18,861 nucleotides of DNA, taken from assembly GCA_964617105.1 (NCBI GenBank), contig CAZTWC010000042.1:1-18861 (forward strand), written 5' to 3'. The stretch comes from CAZTWC01 sp964617105 [NCBI: uncultured Myxococcia bacterium] (GTDB lineage: Bacteria; CAZTWC01). This document shows positions 1 to 7,854 of this stretch, piece after piece. Under the pieces are notes generated by a model. The model worked only from the letters and a program-made list of their open reading frames with translations, did not search any database and was not told the origin of the DNA. Numbering within the stretch: the first letter of the stretch is position 1; each line of letters starts with the position of its first letter. The translations under genes and the position numbers were made by a program.

Positions 1-1043
1 TCAAGGATTGTATTGCGGAAGGTTCCAAAGCTATTGACTGGCATAAAAAACATGGCAAAAGCAAAAACAAGGGAAGGATTAGGCGGGGTGTCGGCATGGC
101 CACAATGGGACACTGTACTGGAGCAGCCCCCCTTTATATCGACCATTCCAATGCCGTGATAAAATTCAACGAAGATGGTTCAGCCGATCTTATCGTCCAT
201 CCGGCCCAGGTTGGGCAACACATTTGGGGTGCATTGACCCAAATCGCTGCTCAGGAACTAGGACTTGAGATCGACGATATCAAAATTGTAACCGGGGATA
301 CCGATGTAACCTTGTTCGAATATGGTTCTGACGCCAGTCGATCAACCTATGCCATCGGGAATGCCACCCTCCTTTCGGCTCGTCGGGCAAAGAATCAACT
401 CTTGGCCCATGCCAGCAAAATGCTCAATCATCCGCAAGATGATATGGAAATAAAAAGCCGGCTGATATATTCCAAAAGCGATCCTACAAAATCTATTTCC
501 ATCGGAGATATATGTAACAACGGAATATACAATTTCCATGGACATGCGAAACACTTCGTTGGACAGTGTTCATGGGAAAGCAAGTGGAATTCTCCTCCCA
601 CAGGCGCATATTTTGCCGAGGTCGAAGTCGATACGGAAACAGGTGAAGTGTCCGTCCTCAAATTTGTCACCGCCATCGATTGTGGAACAGCAATCAATCC
701 GAATGCTGTTGAGGGACAAATCGAAGGAGCGATTCAGCAAGGGATCGGGTATACACTCACCGAGGATTATCTGATCGACCAAAAAACCGGCGAAGTGCTC
801 ACCGATAACTACGATAGTTATAAAATGCCTGGTTCCATGGATATGCCCAAAACCAATACTGTTATTATTATAGATAAACCCGACCCGAAAGGTCCATTTG
901 GAGCGAAAGGTGTTGGTGAAGCCGGCATGGTCGGGGTAGCGCCAGCCATTGGCAATGCAATTTATGATGCTATCGGTATTCGGATTAAGGATTTACCGAT
1001 AACGCCTGAAAAGGTCCTTGAGGCTTTGAGGAATTATAGTTAA
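1..1043 (+). CDS. Xanthine dehydrogenase/aldehyde oxidase-family molybdopterin-binding subunit (3' part)
   Basis: The frame is open from the left edge (first full codon at base 3), so this is the C-terminal 346 residues of a protein that is usually about 750-800 residues long. The family is the large Mo-cofactor subunit of molybdenum hydroxylases (xanthine dehydrogenase, nicotinate dehydrogenase, 4-hydroxybenzoyl-CoA reductase and relatives), which hydroxylate or reduce heteroaromatic or aldehyde substrates together with FAD and 2Fe-2S subunits. Visible family motifs are GVGMATMGHCTGA, VGQHIWGALTQIAAQELGL, TGDTD followed by GSDASRSTYAIGNAT, and GPFGAKGVGEAG. The Glu codon of GVGE at 918-920 is the expected catalytic base. 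The substrate cannot be assigned from this part. An internal ATG at 96 lies inside the conserved GVGM motif and is not the start. A response regulator follows after 13 bases and is probably cotranscribed. Confidence 0.9.
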   Translation, partial: KDCIAEGSKAIDWHKKHGKSKNKGRIRRGVGMATMGHCTGAAPLYIDHSNAVIKFNEDGSADLIVHPAQVGQHIWGALTQIAAQELGLEIDDIKIVTGDTDVTLFEYGSDASRSTYAIGNATLLSARRAKNQLLAHASKMLNHPQDDMEIKSRLIYSKSDPTKSISIGDICNNGIYNFHGHAKHFVGQCSWESKWNSPPTGAYFAEVEVDTETGEVSVLKFVTAIDCGTAINPNAVEGQIEGAIQQGIGYTLTEDYLIDQKTGEVLTDNYDSYKMPGSMDMPKTNTVIIIDKPDPKGPFGAKGVGEAGMVGVAPAIGNAIYDAIGIRIKDLPITPEKVLEALRNYS

Positions 1044-1056
1044 AAGAGAAAAGAAA

Positions 1057-1653
1057 ATGGAAAAGCCCAAAATATTGCTGATTGATGATGAACAAATGAT
1101 CTATGAATCGATCAAATTGCTTTTAAGGAGGGAACCGTACAACATTTTATGGGCTAAAAATGGCAAAGAAGGGCTGGATATGTTCAGCAAAGAAAATCCT
1201 GCCACCACAATTCTCGATATCAATATGCCAATAATGAATGGTATAGGATTTTTAAAGCGGGCTAAATCATCCGACTATAATTTGTCTTCTGTGATAGTCC
1301 TCACCGGCCATGGAGAAGACAAAGAGATGGAACAGTGTTTCAATCTGGGAGTTTCCATTTTTTTTCGAAAGCCGTTTCATCCGATTGAACTAAAGGGTTT
1401 TATCAACCATTTTGTTGGTTTTAAAAAAGTACAAAAGAATTTGATACATGAGATCAATAATAACATAAAGTTAAAACAGAAAATCAAACAGATGCAAGGT
1501 AAAAAAGTTGGTTTGGCATGTAAATATTTAAGCGAGTGTCGCCATATAGATTTCACCCAGGATTTCTTCTATCAACATATGGAAATATACTGCCGGGAAG
1601 ACGATAAATTCAAAAAATGCCCTTTCTACCGTAGTTATCAGAAACAAAAATGA
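1057..1653 (+). CDS. Response regulator with receiver domain and four-cysteine C-terminal tail
   Basis: This 198-residue protein has a CheY-like receiver domain at residues 4-120. The acidic pair is D10/D11 within LLIDDEQ, the phospho-acceptor is D54 in ILDINMP, the switch Thr is T83 in VLTGHG, and the Lys is K105 in FRKPF. There is no HTH, GGDEF or other familiar output domain. A Lys/Gln-rich, possibly coiled linker (about 125-150) leads to a tail with C155, C161, C179 and C188, the last in KCPFYR. This is a plausible four-Cys Fe-S or Zn site, an inference from spacing only. The ATG lies 13 bases after the molybdenum hydroxylase stop and has only a weak purine-rich upstream stretch. No kinase gene is adjacent; the nearest in the window is at 8740-9471. 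The receiver call is secure and the tail function is unknown. Confidence 0.88.
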   Translation: MEKPKILLIDDEQMIYESIKLLLRREPYNILWAKNGKEGLDMFSKENPATTILDINMPIMNGIGFLKRAKSSDYNLSSVIVLTGHGEDKEMEQCFNLGVSIFFRKPFHPIELKGFINHFVGFKKVQKNLIHEINNNIKLKQKIKQMQGKKVGLACKYLSECRHIDFTQDFFYQHMEIYCREDDKFKKCPFYRSYQKQK

Positions 1654-1794
1654 CCTAATTATAATAAGTCCTATCTTATTCTGGGTGAACAAACCCTTGC
1701 AGAACGTTATGCCCGAATAGCTTTAAAGAAAACTGAGACACCACTCGAAAAACTCAAAGTATTTGAAATTATTAAATCAAAAACAGCCAAATGA
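1654..1794 (+). other. Open reading frame continuing in frame after the response-regulator TGA
   Basis: After the TGA at 1651-1653 the same frame stays open for 46 sense codons and ends with TGA at 1792-1794. The peptide contains YLILGEQTLAERYARIAL and then LEKLKVFEIIKSK, which looks more protein-like than random AT-rich spacer. It has no credible start codon or ribosome site of its own. It may be a remnant of another gene, an ancestral extension of the response regulator cut by a stop, or chance. I do not recognise the sequence. The rest of the 153-base gap holds nothing else I can identify. Confidence 0.25.
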
Positions 1795-1806
1795 ATTGAT
1801 AGCAAA

Positions 1807-4263
1807 TTATTTTATAGTTCTAACCGGGCGAAAACCCAAAAGATAACTGCGGAATTCATTTTTTAGCGGCGAGAAAATCGCGTGTCCTTCATAAGGATGA
1901 TAGCGAAAGGAAGACCGGCATTCATGAGCTGTATGTCTCCAACAGCCGCCTTTGAAAGTACGATAATCACCCTCAGCCGCTCCTACCGGATCAACCAAAC
2001 CACTCAAGTCCTTGCTATGATAATGCTCATACCTATCCCAGGTCCATTCAAACACATTTCCGCTCATATCATAAAGACCCCAGGCATTGGGCTTTTTTAG
2101 TCCCACCCCGTTAGTCCCGGTACAGGATAATCCGAAGATGGCCCAATTGTCATAACAGGGTTTATAGTTCACCCTGGAGTTACCGCAATACCAGCCAATT
2201 TCATCCAGGTTGGGATCATTACAGTCCCTATCTATTAGCGGGCCGTTATAATAAGGAGTCAGGGTATTGGCAAGGATAGCATATTCCCATTCAGCCTCAG
2301 TGGGCAGACGATAGCCCGGACAGTTTTGCGGCTTGGCATAAGTTGATTTCAATTTACAATTTTTAGTAGACTTGCCTTGGCCTTCGCAGACAAAACACTC
2401 ATCTAAACCTTTAGATTTGGACAGAGCATTACAATAAACTAAAGCCTCATACCAATTGACATTCTCCACTGGGCAATCATCACCGCAGGTTTGAAAATGG
2501 CTGGGATTATAACTCATCAATTTTTTAAACTGGGATTGGGTAACCTCGGTAGATTGAATCTCAAAATCAAAAGTTAAACTCACCTTACTCGATTTTGCCT
2601 CACGCATAGTATTTTTGGTATTATCATCTTCCGCAGCCCCAAAAAGAAACTCACCCGCTTTCAATGGAACAAAAACATTGGAAATAGTACGGGCCGGACG
2701 AAATCCGATATTATGGTTTCTATCTTCAGCAGGTTTTCTATTACGATATGCCGAGCGGCATAACCAGGCTTCACTTCTATAATCTCCTCCCCGGCAAACC
2801 CGATAGTAGGGTTTGGAGGAGTCGGTGCCAGCAGGATCGGTGACATCTCCTTTATATCCTTCCCAATCATCCCAGACCCACTCCCGCACATTGCCGCTCA
2901 TATCGTAGAGATCCCAGGCATTGGGCTTCTTTTGGGCTATGGGCATGGTTTTTTCGCTGGAATTTTCACCATACCAGCCAATCTCATTCAAAACCGGATC
3001 CAGGTGGCCGGCGTGGGGTTGAGTAATATCACCACTACAAAAAGCCTCCTGGCTGCCGGCCCGGGCAGCATATTCCCATTCCGCCTCAGTGGGCAAACGA
3101 AAACCGGGACAATCTTGAGGCCGGCTATATTCGGGCTTTAATTTACAGGTCACCTCCTGTTTACTTCCCTGGCACAAAAAACACTCCTTATAGCCTTTAC
3201 TTTTAGAGAGGGCATTGCAAAAAGCCAGAGATTCGTGCCAATTGAGATTTTCTACCGGCCGAAAGTCGCCATCATCTTTTTGCTGGCTGGGATTGTATCC
3301 CATCAATTCCTGAAATTCTTTCTGCCATATCTCAGTGGATAATATCTCATAACTATAGGTAAGTTTCACTTTATGTTCAATTTCGTTCTCCGAGCGCCCC
3401 GGTTCATCAGCCGGGCTGCCCATGGTAAAGGTTTTTGGGCGGATGGTTACATATCTGCTTGGCAGCCAGTGGCCCCCTTTTCTCAAAAGAGCCTTTATCT
3501 CATCCGGAATAAGGGCGCGGTTGTAGATCCGGATATCATCTATTATCCCCTTGAAATTATTCTCTTTGGTTGGAGATACACCGATGCTGATTTTCGATTC
3601 TGGGCTGTGCCGGATATCCCCTGTAAACTCAAATCCACCATCCTCTCTTCCGTCAAGATAGCATTTGACTTTGATACCGTCATAGGTGAAAACCGCCAAA
3701 TGCCAGGTATGGGACTTTACCTCAGAACTACAGTCTTGCCATTTTAGTTCCTGGCCATTGTGCAGATAGGGACGGATTTTGTTTTTTGAGGAGATGGAAA
3801 ATTGATAATCAATAGGTGAGGCATCACCGCCATTTTCAGCAGATGACTCTGTAGATGAGCCCGGTATAATCCCTTTACTAATAATAACCTTTTCAATTCT
3901 GGGAAAACTCTTTATATAGATCCAGGCGGAAATTGTCAGTTTGGGCAGAAGGGTAGAAATAGTTGGATGGTTAATCTCAATCAGGTCATCGGGTTGATAA
4001 AAGAGAAAAGCGCCATTATCCTGGCCAAACCTGTCTTTAGTTGGCAGGGTCCCGGATATTTCCCCCTTAATTATCTCATCACCTTCACTTTCAGCATTTC
4101 CGCTAAAAGGAAAATAGGCCAGAACCCCGCAATCCAGAGTTTTGTCACCCTGGCCAGAACAGCCAGTATAGATATTCCAGCCCTTTATACCATCACCGCA
4201 ACGGATAGTCGCAAAGGCTAAAATTGCTATCCAAATTATTACTTCAAAATATATCCGCTTCAT
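1807..4263 (-). CDS. Exported LamG-like plus tandem SUMF1 (FGE-sulfatase-like) domain protein
   Basis: This 818-residue protein starts with a hydrophobic export signal (residues 4-20). C22 follows it, but TIRC is not a good lipobox, so lipidation is doubtful. Residues about 48-258 form a LamG/concanavalin-like domain (AYFPFSGNA, LTISAWIYIK, GIIDDIRIYNRAL). Residues 270-526 and 528-818 are two SUMF1-type domains, each with FRLPTEAEWEYA or YRLPTEAEWEYA, LYDMSGNV..EW and a C-terminal GFRPxRTI. Both carry a Cys-rich insert (C361/C364/C373/C385 and C623/C626/C636/C648). The two-Cys active site of true formylglycine-generating enzyme is missing: only C502 and C782 remain, with Arg five residues later in each case. 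A binding or surface role is therefore likelier than sulfatase activation. The start is the ATG at 4263 with a weak GGAA upstream. It lies 67 bases downstream of the 5'-nucleotidase-like gene. Confidence 0.9.
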   Translation of the reverse strand: MKRIYFEVIIWIAILAFATIRCGDGIKGWNIYTGCSGQGDKTLDCGVLAYFPFSGNAESEGDEIIKGEISGTLPTKDRFGQDNGAFLFYQPDDLIEINHPTISTLLPKLTISAWIYIKSFPRIEKVIISKGIIPGSSTESSAENGGDASPIDYQFSISSKNKIRPYLHNGQELKWQDCSSEVKSHTWHLAVFTYDGIKVKCYLDGREDGGFEFTGDIRHSPESKISIGVSPTKENNFKGIIDDIRIYNRALIPDEIKALLRKGGHWLPSRYVTIRPKTFTMGSPADEPGRSENEIEHKVKLTYSYEILSTEIWQKEFQELMGYNPSQQKDDGDFRPVENLNWHESLAFCNALSKSKGYKECFLCQGSKQEVTCKLKPEYSRPQDCPGFRLPTEAEWEYAARAGSQEAFCSGDITQPHAGHLDPVLNEIGWYGENSSEKTMPIAQKKPNAWDLYDMSGNVREWVWDDWEGYKGDVTDPAGTDSSKPYYRVCRGGDYRSEAWLCRSAYRNRKPAEDRNHNIGFRPARTISNVFVPLKAGEFLFGAAEDDNTKNTMREAKSSKVSLTFDFEIQSTEVTQSQFKKLMSYNPSHFQTCGDDCPVENVNWYEALVYCNALSKSKGLDECFVCEGQGKSTKNCKLKSTYAKPQNCPGYRLPTEAEWEYAILANTLTPYYNGPLIDRDCNDPNLDEIGWYCGNSRVNYKPCYDNWAIFGLSCTGTNGVGLKKPNAWGLYDMSGNVFEWTWDRYEHYHSKDLSGLVDPVGAAEGDYRTFKGGCWRHTAHECRSSFRYHPYEGHAIFSPLKNEFRSYLLGFRPVRTIK

Positions 4264-4330
4264 TTTTAGGTTCCATGATAACGGGTGGCAAAAAGATTTT
4301 TAATTATAGAGGTTAATGCTGCATAGTGCC

Positions 4331-5293
4331 CTAAGGTGTGACAAACTTTATTCGCCCTTCCAATTTAGGTGTCACCGGTGTGTTTTTCTGAAAATACTCT
4401 TCCATAGTAACTATAAGATCGACTGTAGAATCTTTTTTCTTGGCAGCATCTAATTTTTTTAAGGTAACAAACTTGTCGCCTCCACCAGCCCGGTAATTAT
4501 CAGTCAATATTTTATAGGTGGTGGTATCGGCCTTTATTTCTTTGCCATCCAGTTTTATAGAAACAATCCGTTCTCCTGGGGTAACTATTTCGGTATTATT
4601 TTCATCTAATTTTTCACCTATTTTATCAAGGTCGATAAGAATTTCAACCCCTTTGGAAACCTGAAGGAAAGCACCCGCTGGGTCACCAACACCGGTATGA
4701 GGAAGCCCGGCAACAGAATGCTCAAAAATCTCTTTCAGTTGAACACCGGTTACTTCAACTACTACAGCGGTATTTTTATATTTGTATATTTTCTGCAGTA
4801 TATCCTTGGTAATTTCTCCAGCCTTATAGATGCCATCGGGCCTGGTGTTAGGATCAAAACGGAGGTTACCGCCTGCAGTAACGGCAAAGTCCACTTTCTC
4901 GATCTTGGCATCAGCATATTCTTTGGCCGCATCTGATGCCAGGTTGCCCAGAAGAGACTCTTTGGTGCGGACATTCACTTTGTTGGCATCCAGATCTACG
5001 GTAACTTCACCCACCACATTGGGGTCCACACTGCTGTCAGTTCCTGCATCAGTAACTGCATCGGTCTCACCTGCATCAGTTATCTCATCAGTCTCACCTG
5101 CATCTTCGGTCCCGGCATCATCTTGGGTGCCACCATCAGTCTTGGTATCTTCTCCGCTATCGGTTTTACCGGCATCTACGTCTGAGGATGCTCCGCCTCC
5201 ATCCACGGATTCTTTCTTATCAGATTCTTCACCACAGGCAAATAATAAAGATATCATCATGCAAAAAATCAATGTGAATTTTAAAATTTTCAT
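4331..5293 (-). CDS. Lipoprotein with orphan 5'-nucleotidase C-terminal domain
   Basis: I place the start at 5293, where GGAGAG stands five bases upstream and the protein begins with a clear lipoprotein signal ending LLFAC (C20). A longer open frame to 5398 has no ribosome site and would bury the signal. The product is 320 residues. Residues 22-92 are an Asp/Ala/Gly/Thr-rich linker, typical of deltaproteobacterial surface lipoproteins. Residues about 93-320 match the 5'-nucleotidase C-terminal domain: ESLLGNLASDA, VTAGGNLRFDP, VEVTGVQLKEIFEHSV, GAFLQVSKG and NYRAGGGDKF. In the UshA/5'-nucleotidase family this domain binds the nucleotide, while hydrolysis is done by an N-terminal metallophosphatase domain that is absent here. 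It is therefore probably a binding protein or needs a partner. It may be cotranscribed with the SUMF1 gene downstream. Confidence 0.85.
   Translation of the reverse strand: MKILKFTLIFCMMISLLFACGEESDKKESVDGGGASSDVDAGKTDSGEDTKTDGGTQDDAGTEDAGETDEITDAGETDAVTDAGTDSSVDPNVVGEVTVDLDANKVNVRTKESLLGNLASDAAKEYADAKIEKVDFAVTAGGNLRFDPNTRPDGIYKAGEITKDILQKIYKYKNTAVVVEVTGVQLKEIFEHSVAGLPHTGVGDPAGAFLQVSKGVEILIDLDKIGEKLDENNTEIVTPGERIVSIKLDGKEIKADTTTYKILTDNYRAGGGDKFVTLKKLDAAKKKDSTVDLIVTMEEYFQKNTPVTPKLEGRIKFVTP
5036..5104 (-). repeat. Coding tandem repeat in the lipoprotein linker
   Basis: Two 27-base units encode DAGETDEIT and DAGETDAVT, followed by a partial unit DAGTD, within the acidic linker of the 5'-nucleotidase-like lipoprotein. 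Neighbouring codons (DDAGTEDAG) look like degenerate copies. The array probably changes in length by slippage and acts as a flexible spacer from the membrane. Confidence 0.6.
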
Positions 5294-5430
5294 AAAATCT
5301 CTCCTATAAATAATTTCACAAATAATATAATTTAAATTTGAAGGCAATATGTCATATAATGCATTAGAAGTCAAATAATTTTTATGGGAGGATGACAAAA
5401 ATTGCAGGACAGGGAATAACCGGACGGAAA

Positions 5431-5454
5431 CTGTTGCCCGAAATTGGCAACCAG
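5431..5454. terminator. Possible hairpin downstream of the caspase gene
   Basis: GTTGCC (5433-5438) pairs with GGCAAC (5446-5451) across a 7-base loop. CT/AG extends the stem beyond a one-base bulge. It lies about 40 bases beyond the caspase stop on the minus strand. No T-run follows, so intrinsic termination is uncertain. No gene was seen between 5294 and 5492. Confidence 0.25.
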
Positions 5455-5492
5455 GCCCTATTCCAGACCGAATAGTAGTGGCTAGTTTCGAA

Positions 5493-7064
5493 CTATCTCC
5501 ATTGGGTCCCGATACTCACCACCGCCTGGCCGTCAAAGCGGTGCTGCCAGCCTTTGGCTGACATTTTGAAGGCACGGCCGCCACCACCAACTTCAATGGT
5601 GAGAAGGGCCGGTCCCAAAGGCATAGAATAGCCGATAGTTGCAATGTATGACCAACCGGTGGTGGAGTTAATCTCTGAATCTTTATCAACCGGATTTAGG
5701 GTCTGATAGAGGTAGTCGTATCCCAGTAAGGCATCGGCATGGAGCACACCAAATGATATTTCAAAAGCATAACCGATTCCAGCCATAGCACTTAAATCGT
5801 ATAGCTTTTGGGAGTTCTTTGGGTTTGAACTGAAGGCTGCCAAGAGACGCATGGTAGGTTGCCAGTTGCCAAAAGTATCTATCCGGTAACGCAACGCTGA
5901 ACCAAAGGCAGGGGTTTCATAGTCGAGTGGACAAATTCTAAAAAGGGCGCCTCCCTCCACCTGATGGGTATATCTCTTGCGAAAAAGCCCCCCTTTGGCA
6001 ACGGTTTGCTCGGGAGTATAGTCTTGGAAATCATTTTGAGTCAGGGTAATTCCACCCACTTTTGGCACCGAGAACTGGAGCCGTTTGGTCTGACCCAAGG
6101 CTAAAAGATTGGCCCGGTAATTGCCAGCAGGCAAGGCCAGGACTATCGCTTTTTGAGGCTTAACTGCGATCTCGGCCACCATAGTGTCAGCTTTATGGTT
6201 TAATAGCAGGAGCCGCCCATGGTGTTCTCCCTTAAATTTCAGATATGATTGGCTTTTATCCAGGTTGGTTAAAATGATATCCCCATGCCCCTTGATACGG
6301 AATTTGTACATAGGGTGCTGTATTCCGGTTGAAAGAGCGCTGGTGTGAATCACTGTCTTGTTATATGCGTGTTTATAGGCTTCGGAAAGGGTTACTTTTC
6401 CGTCTTTGGAATTATCTGCAGCCCCATGCAGGGCAGATACTAAATAGTGGGTAAAAAAGGAGCCTCTCACCTCTTCTGACTCTTGGCTCAATTCATTATG
6501 GGCACTGGAGGTGATGATAGCATATCCGGAAGAAGATAACTGTTCGTTAATGGATATGTTGTATCCTGGTCCGCGGCGTCCCCCTTTGTTTGCTACCAAT
6601 TTGCCGCTATGGCAGGAGTCGATGATGGCGAGGCGGACATTGGCGCCAGATGTCTTCAAGAAATTTGATAGATATCTAAAATCGAGACTAGTACGTCCCA
6701 ATTCCAGGTGATAACCATCGGCATGACCGGAAAAATAGAAAACAAATAAAGATTTAATGCCATTTTGTCCATCAGCCTTTAGGTTTTCCTCTATTTTGAA
6801 GATGACTGACCATATTTCTGAGGCTGAAGCCCCCAAAAAAAGATGGGAATTCTCAGCCGGAAAACCTCCAAGTTTTACCAGGGTTGAGAAAAATTTCTGA
6901 GCATCGCTTTCTGCGTATTGTAAAGTTTTTTGCGTTTTTTTCCCTTCATTATTACCCAAAACTATCGCGTATTTTTTAACTTCTGCTAAAGAAAAATCTG
7001 GATAAAAAAGAATAAGGCAAGAAAATATAAGAGCAGCCAGGATAGCCGAAATTCTAGCGGTCAT
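5493..7064 (-). CDS. Secreted caspase-family (peptidase C14) protein with probable C-terminal beta-barrel
   Basis: This 523-residue protein has a signal peptide (about 1-27, ending SLA). A caspase/metacaspase-like domain spans about residues 30-265. The catalytic His is H114 in FYFSGHADG and the catalytic Cys is C151 in AIIDSCHSG; both are intact. Residues about 270-345 are beta-rich and include LPAGNYRANLLALG, resembling a PEGA-like module. From about 365 to the end the chain alternates polar and aromatic residues in strand-like blocks (GGALFRICPL, MAGIGYAFEISFGVLHADALLGYDY, SYIATIGYSMPLG) and finishes VVSIGTQWR, as expected for a small outer-membrane barrel. That part is inference. The gene overlaps the anti-sigma gene by 11 bases and belongs to the same operon. 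Most bacterial caspase homologues are cytoplasmic, so the export signal and barrel make this one unusual. The substrate is unknown. Confidence 0.88.
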   Translation of the reverse strand: MTARISAILAALIFSCLILFYPDFSLAEVKKYAIVLGNNEGKKTQKTLQYAESDAQKFFSTLVKLGGFPAENSHLFLGASASEIWSVIFKIEENLKADGQNGIKSLFVFYFSGHADGYHLELGRTSLDFRYLSNFLKTSGANVRLAIIDSCHSGKLVANKGGRRGPGYNISINEQLSSSGYAIITSSAHNELSQESEEVRGSFFTHYLVSALHGAADNSKDGKVTLSEAYKHAYNKTVIHTSALSTGIQHPMYKFRIKGHGDIILTNLDKSQSYLKFKGEHHGRLLLLNHKADTMVAEIAVKPQKAIVLALPAGNYRANLLALGQTKRLQFSVPKVGGITLTQNDFQDYTPEQTVAKGGLFRKRYTHQVEGGALFRICPLDYETPAFGSALRYRIDTFGNWQPTMRLLAAFSSNPKNSQKLYDLSAMAGIGYAFEISFGVLHADALLGYDYLYQTLNPVDKDSEINSTTGWSYIATIGYSMPLGPALLTIEVGGGGRAFKMSAKGWQHRFDGQAVVSIGTQWR

Positions 7065-7854
7065 AGCGTTTCTCTTTAATGATGGGAATTAACACCAGAT
7101 TCCCTTTTAAATTATCATTGGGCGGGATATGAATAAATGTATTAATTCGCTGTGCCAGGTTAACCAGTTTCTTGTAAACTTCAATCCGGGAAAAATTCTC
7201 AGAACTAAAATATATGATTATAGTTTCAGGGCCAGTGTAATTATCTAAAATGACACTACCTTCCAGCACATTTTCTCCCGCCGTATCAATCCGCAAAGGG
7301 TAGCGATCGAGTTCTGGAGGCAACTCAGGATAGAAAAAATTGGATGAACCATCTGCAGAAACAGTAAATATGCTTAAAAATCCTGGTGTTGAACAGGTTA
7401 TAACAAATCTTAAGGCATCGCCTTCCCGTAAAGTCTGTCCTGGTTGAACATAGAATTGTTCATCCCCTCTTTTTACAATAATTTTTACCCCTAAATCTCC
7501 CTTGTAGTTAACAGCAAAATCGGGTGAATGGTTCAAGCCGGTAACAAGAAAACCTATAATCACCAAGAAAGCGATGGAGGCGGCTATAAGAATGGGTTTA
7601 GCCTGTTTAGGGAATAATCGCCGCAAGAAGGTTACCTTGGGAGAATGAGGCATTGTCTTAATTTGGGCCTTCAATCTGGCAAAAGAATCTTCACGAATAG
7701 AGTTGTAATCTGCAGCCGTTGATTCAATTTGGCCTAAAATCTTTTGACAGGCAGAGCATTCCTGCAAATGTTCTTTTAGAGCAAGGGTTTCCTCTTCTGG
7801 CAACTCTTTTAGATAATACTGCACTAAGGCAAATTGTTTTGGGCATTTGTCCAT
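7054..7854 (-). CDS. Membrane-anchored zinc-finger anti-sigma factor with DUF4384-like extracytoplasmic domain
   Basis: This is a 266-residue protein. The N-terminus carries an anti-sigma zinc-finger signature, H29-x3-C33-x2-C36 in EHLQECSACQK, which in this family binds and holds an ECF sigma factor in the cytoplasm. One membrane segment lies at about 87-107 (PILIAASIAFLVIIGFLVTG). The exported part contains REGDALRFVITC, PGFLSIFTVSADGSSNFFYP and an LDNYTGPE turn, which resembles DUF4384/ActD-like sensor domains. Its ATG overlaps the sigma stop as TAATG (translational coupling), and its 3' end overlaps the caspase start. The likely role is to sequester the upstream sigma factor and release it on an envelope signal. 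The domain name for the C-terminal part is less certain than the zinc finger. Confidence 0.85.
   Translation of the reverse strand: MDKCPKQFALVQYYLKELPEEETLALKEHLQECSACQKILGQIESTAADYNSIREDSFARLKAQIKTMPHSPKVTFLRRLFPKQAKPILIAASIAFLVIIGFLVTGLNHSPDFAVNYKGDLGVKIIVKRGDEQFYVQPGQTLREGDALRFVITCSTPGFLSIFTVSADGSSNFFYPELPPELDRYPLRIDTAGENVLEGSVILDNYTGPETIIIYFSSENFSRIEVYKKLVNLAQRINTFIHIPPNDNLKGNLVLIPIIKEKRYDR

Noticed and set aside
3373-3747. Plus-strand open frame of 124 codons inside the LamG/SUMF1 gene
   Set aside because: It is antisense to a well-supported gene and lacks any domain pattern or ribosome site.
5036-5104. Direct repeats that could look like a CRISPR or satellite array
   Set aside because: The units are 27 bases, contiguous, in frame and encode a repeated peptide; there are no spacers.
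4830-5309. Plus-strand open frame of 159 codons rich in Ser, Val and Pro
   Set aside because: It is the mirror of the repetitive Asp/Thr/Ala linker of the lipoprotein on the other strand, which keeps the opposite frame open artificially.
5294-5398. Longer start for the 5'-nucleotidase-like lipoprotein
   Set aside because: It would place 35 polar residues before a clear lipoprotein signal. The ATG at 5293 has GGAGAG upstream and the earlier one has nothing.
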